In this document: piece after piece, positions 9,315-16,742 of the stretch
Layout: each line of letters opens with the position of its first letter
How positions within the stretch are numbered: position 1 is the stretch's first letter
Assembly (NCBI GenBank): GCA_025456145.1
Contig: JALOLD010000029.1
Coordinates: 1 to 40,980 of the forward strand
Origin: Thermoanaerobaculales bacterium
Lineage (GTDB): Bacteria > Acidobacteriota > Thermoanaerobaculia > Thermoanaerobaculales > Sulfomarinibacteraceae
Direction of reading: 5' to 3'
DNA length: 40,980 nucleotides
Notes under the pieces: model-generated
What the model was told of the DNA's origin: nothing
Database searches by the model: none
The model's input: the letters and a program-made list of their open reading frames with translations, nothing else
Made by a program: the position numbers and the translations under genes

Positions 9315-9728
9315 TCACTCCTCCGACGCTATCCGGTGAACCACTGCGAAGAAGCGCTCGACCGGCTCGAGAGATCTCATCGCCTCGACCACGCGCTCGA
9401 GGTCGAGCCCGACGTAGTCGTGGACGAGGACGTTGCGGAACCCCGGCAGCGGCTCGAGGGCCGAGGCCAGCTCGGGGTCGAAGCGCTCGTCGCGGGCCAG
9501 GTTCCGGACCGCCTGGGTGTAGTCCTCGAAGCGCTCGCCGCGGCGGGCGGAGAGCTCACCCGAGATGTCGATGACCAGCTGGCAGACCGTGAGGAGGGAG
9601 AAGAGAACGTCGTTGTGGAGGCTGAGATCCCGCTCGAGAGCAGCGCGGTCGGGGACCCGCGGACGCAGCTGCCGGAGGTGGTCCAGGTGGAGCCGGAGCT
9701 CGGCGAGGCGCTCGACGAGGTGGGTCAT
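9315..9728 (-). CDS. hepT: HEPN-domain toxin ribonuclease, HepT type (DUF86)
   Basis: A 137-residue all-helical HEPN protein. The catalytic Rx4HxY motif is present as R98-NVLV-H103-D-Y105 (FRNVLVHDYVGLDL). HepT proteins are RNases controlled by a partner minimal nucleotidyltransferase, which modifies the Tyr of this motif by adding AMP. The gene start overlaps the end of that partner by 4 bases (9725-9728), so they are co-translated. It lies 83 bases past vapB, in the same orientation, and forms the second half of a double toxin-antitoxin cluster. Confidence 0.92.
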   Translation of the reverse strand: MTHLVERLAELRLHLDHLRQLRPRVPDRAALERDLSLHNDVLFSLLTVCQLVIDISGELSARRGERFEDYTQAVRNLARDERFDPELASALEPLPGFRNVLVHDYVGLDLERVVEAMRSLEPVERFFAVVHRIASEE

Positions 9729-10144
9729 CGCGGGGCGAGCGCCTCGAGCTTGATCCGGCGCATCCGCTCGAGGAAGGGCAGGAGGTCCGCGGCGCGGAGC
9801 TGGACGTCCCGGAGGTAGGCGTGGTCGCCCTCGGGATCCCGGCAGATCAGCCGCTGACCTTCGGTCACGACTCGGCGGCCGAGCAAGGGCGGGGCGTCGT
9901 TGAGCACTACCACGTCGACGGCGTCGATGCCGAGGTCGGCTCGGAGGTTGGCGGCGATCCGCAAAGCCGCGTCGAAGCGGTCCCTCCGGGTCCGGTGAAC
10001 GTTGCGGTCGAACAGGAAGCCCAGGTCGAGGTCGCTCTCCCTGTGGGCTCGGTCCTCGGCCCGGCTGCCGAACAGGTAGACCGAGACCACATCCGGTGCA
10101 GTCGGCCCGTCGAAGTACACGGAAACGCGATGTGCGACCGACAT
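9725..10144 (-). CDS. mntA: Minimal nucleotidyltransferase antitoxin, MntA type
   Basis: A 139-residue nucleotidyltransferase. The signature GSx10DxD is seen as GSRAEDRAHRESDLD (26-40), with the third catalytic Asp near residue 77 (IDAVDVVVLND). The known role is to AMPylate the cognate HepT and so silence it. It is first in the operon and overlaps hepT by 4 bases. There is no Shine-Dalgarno sequence; instead a GATAAT -10 ends 7 bases before the ATG, with TTGAAC 18 bases upstream, so the mRNA is probably leaderless. Confidence 0.92.
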   Translation of the reverse strand: MSVAHRVSVYFDGPTAPDVVSVYLFGSRAEDRAHRESDLDLGFLFDRNVHRTRRDRFDAALRIAANLRADLGIDAVDVVVLNDAPPLLGRRVVTEGQRLICRDPEGDHAYLRDVQLRAADLLPFLERMRRIKLEALAPR

Positions 10145-10151
10145 TTCGGTG

Positions 10152-10181
10152 ATTATCGCACCTTCCAGCTGCGGCGTTCAA
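10152..10181 (-). promoter_or_regulatory. mntA-hepT promoter, leaderless
   Basis: On the minus strand, TTGAAC (10181-10176), an 18-nt spacer and GATAAT (10157-10152) are followed by 7 bases and then the mntA ATG at 10144. The predicted transcription start coincides with the start codon. Confidence 0.6.
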
Positions 10182-10269
10182 GGATGGGTGCGGGAACGCG
10201 GTCGGGATCGAGCCGCCCCGCGCCTCGCGGAGCGAGGGCTCGCTGTCCCTGCCGCCTTCACGATTCGAC

Positions 10270-10299
10270 GGGCACGGGCACGGGCACGGGCGCGGACTC
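10270..10299. repeat. Five tandem hexamers, GGGCAC-type
   Basis: Units read GGGCAC three times, then GGGCGC and GGACTC, ending 9 bases from the stop of the minus-strand outer-membrane gene. Read on the other strand the units (GAGTCC, GCGCCC, GTGCCC) belong to the same class as the array at 4725-4760. Confidence 0.75.
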
Positions 10300-10307
10300 G
10301 GGGTCGG

Positions 10308-11063
10308 TCAGAACCGGACGATGCCGGAGACGACGGCGGCGTTGAACCAGGCGAAGCTGTAGACGTCGTCGGTGTCGGCGCCTCCCTCGACGGTGCGGTA
10401 GCCGGCGGTCACCGACCAGCGGTCCGAGACGTCGTAGCCGAGCTTGAGGGCGAGGTCGATGGCGCGGCCGGGGCCGCCGGCGAGGGCGTCGAGGTCGCCG
10501 ATGAGGCGCCAGCGGTCGGCGAGGCGATACTCGGCGGCGAGGTGGAGCAGGGGCACGAAGCCGAGGTCGTCGTCGAAGCTCTCGATCTCGCCCTGGCGCA
10601 GCCGGATCTCGGCGTCGCGGATCTTGGCGGTGGCGCCGATGAAGACCTGCCACCGCTCGCCGTCCTTGAGCCGGTAGCGCCAGGTCAGGCGCCACGAGTT
10701 GAAACGGTAGGTCGCCTCGGTGGGCACGCCGGGCTGGTAGGAGGCGCCGGCGAAATCGACCGGTCCGTCGAGGGTGCCGGTCTCGGTGTAGGACAACGGC
10801 GCCAGGAGAAGCCGGAGGCCGTGGCGCTGGTTGATGTTCCAGGTGGCGTAGAGCCGGCCAGCCGGCCACGGGCCGGAGCCGACCAGCTCCTCGAGCGAGA
10901 AGCGGGTGCCCGTCTCGTCGTTGGGGATCTGGACGTCGTTGGAGGTCTGCCACACCGGACCGGCCTCGAGCTCGAGGACGAAGCGCGGCGGTTCGGCGGC
11001 GAATGCGGATGACGCGGTCGCCAGGAGCGCGGCCGCGAGCAGCAGGGTCAGTGGTCGTGTCAT
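10308..11063 (-). CDS. Outer-membrane beta-barrel-like protein, unknown function
   Basis: A 251-residue protein with a clear signal peptide (LTLLLAAALLATASSAFAAE). The mature part is rich in alternating aromatic/polar strands (RFNSWRLTWRYRLKDG, FVPLLHLAAEYRLADRW, SVTAGYRTVEGG) and ends in a terminal Phe (VVSGIVRF), the hallmark of BAM-inserted outer-membrane barrels. GGAGGAA lies 9 bases before the ATG at 11063, which excludes an upstream in-frame start. I do not recognise a specific family. Its role as a small porin or envelope protein is inference. Confidence 0.7.
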   Translation of the reverse strand: MTRPLTLLLAAALLATASSAFAAEPPRFVLELEAGPVWQTSNDVQIPNDETGTRFSLEELVGSGPWPAGRLYATWNINQRHGLRLLLAPLSYTETGTLDGPVDFAGASYQPGVPTEATYRFNSWRLTWRYRLKDGERWQVFIGATAKIRDAEIRLRQGEIESFDDDLGFVPLLHLAAEYRLADRWRLIGDLDALAGGPGRAIDLALKLGYDVSDRWSVTAGYRTVEGGADTDDVYSFAWFNAAVVSGIVRF

Positions 11064-11205
11064 GGCGGTGATTCCTCCAAGCGCCGCCCCCTTGGGACGG
11101 CCCGGCGGGCTTACGCCGGAACGAACGGACCGGGGTCGGTCATTCCACCGGGCGATCGCGCTCCTCCTCGCGGATGGTCGTCTCGATCGGAGGCGGAGGG
11201 ACGGG

Positions 11206-11619
11206 TTACTCGCGCTCCCGGTCGCGGGCCTCGCCGAAGAAGTTTGGCGCGTCGTAGCGGGTGGCGTGGTCGCCGTACAGCGTGACGTGATCGGGGCCCG
11301 AGCCGACAAAGGTCGCCCGCTCGCCATAGATCCGCGAGAAGGCGACCCGCTCGGTGGTGAGGTCGTCGGTCTCGGCCTCGAGCTCGACCAGGTTGGCGTT
11401 GAGCGACGAGGTCAGGTCGCGCTGGCACACCGGGCAGCGGAAGGTGTAACGCCGGCCGAGCTCGGGGGTGAAGGACAGGGGGTAGACGACGGTGTAGTCG
11501 CCGAGCTCGGGGCTCAGGAGGACGAGCTCACGCCCGCCGTCGTTGTCGATGACGAGCACGACCTTGGTCCCCGGGTTGAGAACCCGGTGGCAGTGCGGGC
11601 AGTGGTAGCTGCGTCCCAT
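11206..11619 (-). CDS. Zinc-ribbon hypothetical protein
   Basis: A 137-residue soluble protein. It has two Cys pairs, CPHC near the N-terminus (6-9) and CPVC (about 63-66), flanking a beta-rich segment (TKVVLVIDND, LGDYTVVYPLSFTPELGRRY). Together these would form one split zinc ribbon. No catalytic motif is seen and I do not recognise the family; binding of nucleic acid or protein is possible. GAGG lies 4-8 bases before the ATG, and a TATAAT -10 lies ~50 bases upstream. It stands alone. Confidence 0.65.
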   Translation of the reverse strand: MGRSYHCPHCHRVLNPGTKVVLVIDNDGGRELVLLSPELGDYTVVYPLSFTPELGRRYTFRCPVCQRDLTSSLNANLVELEAETDDLTTERVAFSRIYGERATFVGSGPDHVTLYGDHATRYDAPNFFGEARDRERE

Positions 11620-11669
11620 GGTTGAGCCTCGCGGCGCCGGCGCCTCGCGCGCCGGCTCGTCGATCCACG

Positions 11670-11675
11670 ATTATA
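11670..11675 (-). promoter_or_regulatory. Consensus -10 (TATAAT) for the zinc-ribbon gene
   Basis: Minus-strand GGGTATAATCG in otherwise GC-rich DNA, ~50 bases before the ATG at 11619. No good -35 is visible. Confidence 0.45.
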
Positions 11676-12232
11676 CCCCTGGGGGCTCTCACCGGTCTTC
11701 TCGTATCGAGAAGAGCTCCGTCAGAACGAGCCGGATCGCTGAGTCGAGTCGATTCTCGAGGATGCGCGCCCAATCTTCGGGGGCACCGCCCCGCCCGACC
11801 GACGACCGGCCATCGCGCGCCACGACCGTGATCGATGGCGGGCGGATCGGAGACCACCATCGAGACCAGCTCCACCCAACGGTGAGTCGCCCCGAGGGTC
11901 GCGAGGGCGATGACCCTCAAGGACGGCAGCGAGATCGAGATCCGCGACCTGCGGCCGCAGGCGCGGGCCGACCGGATCCTGCGGCGTCTCGGCCTCCACG
12001 AGGAGTCCCGGATCCCCGAGCAGACTCGCGACCAGGACGGCGAGGGGCAGGAGCTGATCATCCTGCGCTGCATCCTCGACCAGCTGTGGCGCGAGATGGA
12101 GAGCCTGGTCGAGGCGTCGGACCGGCGGTGGCATCGTTGAGGGTCGACCGTCGGCTGCGAGCGGTCGCCTGCGAGGTGTGACCCCGGTCGCACTGTCAAC
12201 GCTCGGTGCCCGGGCATCGTATGCATAACGAG
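11676..12232. other. Sparsely coded intergenic region
   Basis: Between the zinc-ribbon gene promoter and the glycosyltransferase. The only ORF with any protein-like composition is at 11910-12140 on the plus strand. The overlapping minus-strand frames are Arg/Pro/Gly-rich shadows. Nothing structural was recognised. Confidence 0.4.
11910..12140 (+). CDS. Possible small hypothetical protein
   Basis: A 76-codon ORF with balanced, charged, helix-prone composition (EIEIRDLRPQARADRILRRL, IILRCILDQLWREMESLVEA). That is better than the shadow frames around it, but there is no homology I recognise. GAGGG lies only 2 bases from the ATG, so initiation there is doubtful. It could be a small regulatory or accessory protein, or simply an open GC-rich frame. 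Confidence 0.35.
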   Translation: MTLKDGSEIEIRDLRPQARADRILRRLGLHEESRIPEQTRDQDGEGQELIILRCILDQLWREMESLVEASDRRWHR

Positions 12233-13048
12233 ATGCGATCGCACATCCCGGTTTCCGCGGTGCTCATCACCCGTGACGCCGAGGCCCACCTCGACCGGGT
12301 CCTCGCCCCGCTCGCGGCGTGCCGCGAGATCGTGATCCTCGACTCGGGCTCGACCGACCGGACGCGGGAGATCGCCGCGGCCCACGGCGCCCGCTGGTAC
12401 GAGCACCCGTTCGACGGGTACGGCCCGCAGAAGCGGCGCGCGGTGGCGCTCGCCGGCAGCGAGTGGATCGTCGCCGTCGACGCCGACGAGGTCCTCGACG
12501 GCGAGGCGGCCGCCGAGCTCGGGCGCATCGACTGGTCCGCCACCGACCCGCGGACCAGCTGGCGGGTCCGCCGCCGCACCTTTGTCGGCCGGCGCGAGAT
12601 CGTCCACGGTCACTGGAAGACCGACCGGCCGGTGCGGGTCTTCAACCGCCGGGTCACCGGTTTCACCGCGGCGCGGGTCCACGAGTCGGTGCCGCCGACC
12701 AGCCTGGTCCGCGACCTGCCGGGCTGCGTGCTCCACTACAGCTACGCCGATCTCGCCGACGTCATCCGCCTCGACTACCACCGCCTCAAGGTGCTGCGCT
12801 ACCGCGCCGAGGGCCGTCGCGCCTGCGCCGCGCTGCTCGCGGCGCGGGCCCTGTGGGCCGGCTTTCACAGCTATGTCCTGCGGGCGGGCTTCCGCGAGGG
12901 CGGCGCCGGGGTGGTGATCGCTCTCGCGGCGGCGGTCAACGCGACGATGGGCCTGGCGATGGCCAGCGAGCCCGCGCCGCCGGGTCCGCGGGTCGTGCCG
13001 GACGACCTCCCCGCGGTCGGTCGGGACTCGCTGCCCAAGACGGCGTGA
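12233..13048 (+). CDS. Family 2 glycosyltransferase, WaaE/KdtX-like
   Basis: A 271-residue GT-A fold enzyme. The nucleotide-sugar signature is present: VSAVLITRDAEAHL at the N-terminus, VILDSGSTDRTREIA, and the metal-binding DADEV motif (IVAVDADEVLDG). The C-terminal part (HYSYADLADVIRLDYHRLKV) matches the small GT2 group that adds a hexose to the lipopolysaccharide inner core. Sugar donor and acceptor are inferred only. I chose ATG 12233 because TATGCA at 12220-12225 ends 7 bases before it, as in four other apparently leaderless genes here; in-frame starts at 12206 and 12221 overlap or precede that element and have no Shine-Dalgarno sequence. Confidence 0.85.
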   Translation: MRSHIPVSAVLITRDAEAHLDRVLAPLAACREIVILDSGSTDRTREIAAAHGARWYEHPFDGYGPQKRRAVALAGSEWIVAVDADEVLDGEAAAELGRIDWSATDPRTSWRVRRRTFVGRREIVHGHWKTDRPVRVFNRRVTGFTAARVHESVPPTSLVRDLPGCVLHYSYADLADVIRLDYHRLKVLRYRAEGRRACAALLAARALWAGFHSYVLRAGFREGGAGVVIALAAAVNATMGLAMASEPAPPGPRVVPDDLPAVGRDSLPKTA

Positions 13049-13198
13049 TCGCCCGGTCCGGGGAGACGAGCCCCGGACCTCGCCCGTCGGACCGGCCGAA
13101 CGGTGACGGCGAGAGGGCGTGGGGGGCGCCGGTGCGACGGCCTCGTCGGTCGGGAGGATCTGCGGAGGTCGGCGACGGAGACTCGGTCGCTGCTCTGC

Positions 13199-13204
13199 TA
13201 TGAT
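13199..13204 (+). promoter_or_regulatory. -10 element (TATGAT) for hpd
   Basis: CTGCTATGATGGG lies 31 bases upstream of the hpd ATG. The -35 region is not convincing. Confidence 0.4.
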
Positions 13205-13235
13205 GGGCGCCACTCTCAACGCGACGGGGGCCCGG

Positions 13236-14414
13236 ATGAGCGAGAGCAAGGGATCAGGCCTCGGGATCATCGGCTACGACAGCTATGAGTTCGTCGTCGC
13301 CGACGCCGAGCGCAGCCGCAGGTTCTACACCGAGATGATGGACGTGCCGGAGGTGGCCCGGCTCGACGACCGCGCCGCCGCCGAGCGGGGTGAGGATGCG
13401 GTGATCTTCCGCGCCGGCAAGGCGCAGTGCGTCTGCGTGACCCCGCGCGAGCCCGGCTCGGCCGCCGCCGGCTGGCTCGCCCGCCACCCCGACGGGGTGC
13501 GGACCGTCGGCTTCCGGGTCCGCGATCTCGACCACGCCCGCCGGGTCCTCGGCGAGCGCGAGGCGACCTTCTGCACCGACATCGTGACCTCGACCGACCA
13601 CCGGGACGCGCCCTACCGGCACTTCGACATCGCCACGCCGCTCGGCGAGGTGCGCTTCCGCTTCGTCGAGCGCGAGGCCGACGGGCTGCCGCCCGGCTTC
13701 TCGCCGCTCGCCGTCGAGGGCCCCGCCAACGGCAACGGCTTCCAGGTCATCGACCACATCACCTCAAACTTCCTCACCCTCGAGCCGCACGTCACCTGGC
13801 TGCGCGACGTGATGGGGTTCTCCGAGTACTGGCGGGTCCACTTCCACACTGCCGACATCAACCCCAACTCGGGCGGCTCGGGGCTCGCCTCGAAGGTGAT
13901 GTGGGACGCCGAGTCGGGGATCAAGCTCGCCAACAACGAGCCGGTGACGCCCAACTACGAGGCGAGCCAGATCTACACCTTCGTCGCGGCGAACCACGGG
14001 CCGGGCGTCCAGCACGTCGCCTTCCACGTCCCGCTCATCGCGCCGGCGGTGGAGAACCTGCGGCGCACCGGGATCGAGTTCCTCGACACCCCGGCGACCT
14101 ACTACGACATGATGCCCGAGCGGCTGGCTCGCCAGCGGGTGACCAACTTCGCCGAGCGTGTCGACGACCTGCGGCGGCTCGGGATCCTGGTCGACGGCGA
14201 GGACGACCGCTACCTGCTCCAGATCTTCATGGTCGAGGGCGGGCTGATGTACGACGACGCGGCGGCCGGGCCGTTCTTCTACGAGGTCATCCAGCGCAAG
14301 GGGGCGCGCGGCTTCGGCGAGGGCAACTTCCGCGCCCTCTTCGAGTCGATCGAGCGCGACCAGCAGCAGCGGACCGCCGCGGAGCGGCAGCTCGAGGCCG
14401 GCGCGGGCTCGTGA
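13236..14414 (+). CDS. hpd: 4-Hydroxyphenylpyruvate dioxygenase
   Basis: A 392-residue, full-length, two-module vicinal-oxygen-chelate enzyme that converts 4-hydroxyphenylpyruvate and O2 to homogentisate and CO2. The Fe(II) triad is H174 (VIDHITSN), H260 (GPGVQHVAFH) and E350 (FFYEVIQRKG). The C-terminal GFGEGNFRALFESIERDQ is nearly invariant in the family. The frame is open further upstream, but the start at 13236 follows a purine-rich CGGGGG and aligns with the family N-terminus. It is followed 105 bases later by homogentisate dioxygenase in the same orientation, giving two consecutive steps of tyrosine/phenylalanine degradation. An AT-rich inverted repeat separates the two. Confidence 0.97.
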   Translation: MSESKGSGLGIIGYDSYEFVVADAERSRRFYTEMMDVPEVARLDDRAAAERGEDAVIFRAGKAQCVCVTPREPGSAAAGWLARHPDGVRTVGFRVRDLDHARRVLGEREATFCTDIVTSTDHRDAPYRHFDIATPLGEVRFRFVEREADGLPPGFSPLAVEGPANGNGFQVIDHITSNFLTLEPHVTWLRDVMGFSEYWRVHFHTADINPNSGGSGLASKVMWDAESGIKLANNEPVTPNYEASQIYTFVAANHGPGVQHVAFHVPLIAPAVENLRRTGIEFLDTPATYYDMMPERLARQRVTNFAERVDDLRRLGILVDGEDDRYLLQIFMVEGGLMYDDAAAGPFFYEVIQRKGARGFGEGNFRALFESIERDQQQRTAAERQLEAGAGS

Positions 14415-14415
14415 G

Positions 14416-14502
14416 GAGTTGTTAGTTTTGAGTTGTTAGTTCTTAGTTATCCATCGCAGACAGCCCAGAGCCAGTTTCAAACTAATAACTAAGAACTGAA
14501 AA
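14416..14502. repeat. AT-rich direct and inverted repeat between hpd and hmgA
   Basis: GAGTTGTTAGTT occurs twice (14416-14427 and 14430-14441). AGTTCTTAGTTAT (14438-14450) is then matched by its exact reverse complement ATAACTAAGAACT (14485-14497) across a 34-nt loop. The segment is strikingly AT-rich against flanking coding DNA of about 70% GC. It may fold in the hpd-hmgA transcript or be a dispersed intergenic element. Confidence 0.7.
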
Positions 14503-14518
14503 CTGATGGAGACTTGAG

Positions 14519-15679
14519 ATGATCCACAGGACGATGCGCGGGCGGATTCCGAAGAAGCCCCACACGGTCTTCGAGATCGACGGGAGGCTGTGCTTCGAGC
14601 ACTGCATCACCCGGGCCGGGTTCGAGTCGATCTTCACCATCGCCTGGCACCGCACGCCGCCCCACTGGGTCACCGCCGAGGAGGACCTCGGACGCCACCC
14701 GGGCTGGGCCGAGACCGGTTGGGACGGCCCGCTGCGCCGCAGCCACTACCTGACCGGCGACCTGCCCGAGGGCGGCAGCCCGTTTCTCGGACGTCGTCTC
14801 GTCGTCGCCAACTCCGACCTCGGCGTCTGGCTGGCCCGGCCCACCGAGCCCGAGCCGACCCTGGTCGCCAACGCCGACGGCGACGAGCTGACCTTCGTCC
14901 ACGCCGGCTCGGGCCGGGTCGAGTGCCCGCTCGGCGTGGTCCCCTTCGAGGCCCACGACTACGTCTGGGTGCCGCAGGGCCTGCCCCACCGCTGGCACCT
15001 CGACGGGCCGGCCCACCTGCTGGTCGTCGAGGCGCGGTCGGCGATGCGGGTTCCCAAGCAGTACCGCTCGCCCGAAGGCCAGCTGTCGATGTATGCGCCC
15101 TACGTCCACAGCGACTTCGTCGAGCCGGTGTGGCCGTCGGGTGGACCCGAGACCCTGGCGGCGCCGCACCGGCTCATCGTCCAGTCGGGCGGGCGGCTGA
15201 CCGCCTTCTCGCTCGCCAACGACCCCTTCGACGTCGTCGGCTGGGACGGCCAGCTCTGGCCCTTCGCCTTCCCGATCTCCGCCTACCAGCCGAAGACCGG
15301 CGCGATCCATCTGCCGCCAACGATCCACACCACCTTCGCGGGCGAGGGCTATGTCGTCTGCTCGTTCGTGCCGCGGGTGGTCGACTACGGCGCCGGCGCG
15401 ATCCCCTGCCCCTACCCGCACTCGTCGCCCGACTGCGACGAGATCCTGTTCTACGTCGAGGGCAACTTCACCTCGCGCAAGGGCGTCGGCCCGGCCTCGA
15501 TCACGCTCCACCCGCGCGGTCTGCCGCACGGGCCGCACCCCGGAACCTACGAGGCCTCGATCGGCACCTCGCGGACCGACGAGCTCGCCGTGATGATCGA
15601 CACCTTCAAGCCCCTCGTGCCGACCCGGCACGCCGTCGCCATCGAGGAGCGCGGCTACAACACCGGGTGGGTTCGGTAA
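14519..15679 (+). CDS. hmgA: Homogentisate 1,2-dioxygenase (short bacterial form)
   Basis: A 386-residue cupin dioxygenase that opens the homogentisate ring to 4-maleylacetoacetate. The Fe-binding core lies in the C-terminal half: PPTIHTTFAGEGYVVCSF, HSSPDCDEILFYVEGNF and HPRGLPHGPHPG carry the His/Glu ligands expected for the family. The protein is shorter than the ~430-450-residue enzymes of proteobacteria and eukaryotes, matching the compact bacterial form. GGAG at 14508-14511 fixes the ATG. It acts directly after hpd; maleylacetoacetate isomerase and fumarylacetoacetase are not in the window. Confidence 0.93.
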   Translation: MIHRTMRGRIPKKPHTVFEIDGRLCFEHCITRAGFESIFTIAWHRTPPHWVTAEEDLGRHPGWAETGWDGPLRRSHYLTGDLPEGGSPFLGRRLVVANSDLGVWLARPTEPEPTLVANADGDELTFVHAGSGRVECPLGVVPFEAHDYVWVPQGLPHRWHLDGPAHLLVVEARSAMRVPKQYRSPEGQLSMYAPYVHSDFVEPVWPSGGPETLAAPHRLIVQSGGRLTAFSLANDPFDVVGWDGQLWPFAFPISAYQPKTGAIHLPPTIHTTFAGEGYVVCSFVPRVVDYGAGAIPCPYPHSSPDCDEILFYVEGNFTSRKGVGPASITLHPRGLPHGPHPGTYEASIGTSRTDELAVMIDTFKPLVPTRHAVAIEERGYNTGWVR

Positions 15680-15695
15680 GAGGCGCCGTCGCGAT

Positions 15696-15823
15696 CACGA
15701 AGACACGAAGACACGAAGACACGAAGACACGAAGACACTAAGACACTAAGGCACTAAGACACTAAGACACTAAGGCACTAAGGCACTAAGGCACTAAGAA
15801 ACGAAGACACGAAGACACCAAGG
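15696..15823. repeat. Octamer tandem array, 16 units (CACGAAGA / CACTAAGG)
   Basis: Sixteen 8-bp units without a single indel: five CACGAAGA, then a block of eight CACTAAGA/CACTAAGG units, then AACGAAGA, CACGAAGA and CACCAAGG. It begins 16 bases after the hmgA stop and is preceded by CCGTCGCGAT, nearly the prefix seen at the other two copies. The nested order of variants suggests growth by slippage or unequal exchange. There are no spacers, so it is not CRISPR. Confidence 0.9.
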
Positions 15824-15907
15824 AGCGCGCCGAGATCGTGGTCCCTTCGTGACGTCCGTACGTGGTGGGAGCGTTCCGCCGGCGACCTGCCGGGGATCTC
15901 AGCAGCC

Positions 15908-16480
15908 TCAACCGCTCTGGAAGTAGGGGTTGGTCCCGGTCGAGTGGTCGGTGCCGTCGAGGACCCGCCGGATCTCGGGCACGTCGGCGAGGATCGCCTT
16001 CTCGATGCCCTCCTTGAGGGTGACCTGCGACATCCCGCAGCCGTGGCAGCCGCCGCCGAACTCGACATAGGCCGCGTCGCCCTCGACCGCGGTGAGCTCG
16101 ACCCAGCCGCCGTGACCGGCGAGCGACGGCGCGACCTTCTCGTCGAGCACCTTCTGGACCTTCTGGGCCACCGGGTCGTCCCAGCTGACGACCGCCTGCG
16201 GGTTGTCGATCTTGAAGCCGGCGCCCGACAGGTCGGACACCCAGTCGACGGTGGCGCCGTCGAGGTTGGCGGCGCTCGCCGGGTCGAGGTACGAGCGGAA
16301 CGCGCCGAGGTCGGCGATCTGGTCGGCGGCCGAGGTGTCCTTCTCGGTGACCAGCGTGATGTCGTAGCTGAAGTGGCGGTGGCCGATGCGGCGGGCCACG
16401 ACGCGGACCCCGAGGCAGCCGTCGATCTGCTCGACGTACTCGCCGATCCGGCTCTTCGCTTCGTCGGTGAAGGTGATCAT
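15908..16480 (-). CDS. nfuA: Fe-S cluster carrier NfuA-like
   Basis: A 190-residue protein with a degenerate A-type (HesB/IscA-like) N-terminal domain (about 1-95) and a C-terminal Nfu domain (about 103-175). The Nfu domain carries the cluster-binding CxxC as C145-HG-C148 (EFGGGCHGCGMSQ). The N-terminal domain lacks the IscA cysteines, as in E. coli NfuA. Nfu proteins bind a bridging [4Fe-4S] cluster and deliver it to apo-proteins. GGAGGA lies 9 bases before the ATG. Confidence 0.9.
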   Translation of the reverse strand: MITFTDEAKSRIGEYVEQIDGCLGVRVVARRIGHRHFSYDITLVTEKDTSAADQIADLGAFRSYLDPASAANLDGATVDWVSDLSGAGFKIDNPQAVVSWDDPVAQKVQKVLDEKVAPSLAGHGGWVELTAVEGDAAYVEFGGGCHGCGMSQVTLKEGIEKAILADVPEIRRVLDGTDHSTGTNPYFQSG

Positions 16481-16597
16481 CGTGCATCCTCCATGGCGGG
16501 GGAGATTCCCGCGCCGGTACTCGTCAGAACAGCCGCGCCTCGGCGGGCCATTCCGGACCGGCGGACACTATCACACGTGGCCGGGTTCCGTCGCAAC

Positions 16598-16621
16598 CAC
16601 GAAGACACGAAGACACGAAGA
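16598..16621. repeat. Dispersed octamer repeat, copy 3 (three CACGAAGA units)
   Basis: Three units preceded by CCGTCGCAAC, the same prefix as at 4946. It lies between nfuA and the metallopeptidase gene. Confidence 0.75.
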
Positions 16622-16742
16622 AATCACGGAGGAGGGCCGAGGGCTCGATCGTGGCCGTCCGAGGGCCGATCGTCGTGACACCTATGTGTCGTGGCGCCCT
16701 GGTGGTTCGTGCGATGGCTTTCGACGCGACGGCTTCCGGGAC

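Noticed and set aside
11721..12134. 137-codon minus-strand ORF before the glycosyltransferase
   Set aside because: Pro/Arg/Leu-rich shadow composition; the overlapping plus-strand ORF at 11910 is the more protein-like, and that one is itself doubtful.
13119..13235. 39-codon N-terminal extension of hpd in the same frame
   Set aside because: Arg/Gly-rich, contains the presumed TATGAT promoter element, and is absent from the usual HPPD N-terminus.
15696..15823. Possible CRISPR array
   Set aside because: Units are contiguous 8-mers with no spacers and no cas genes nearby.
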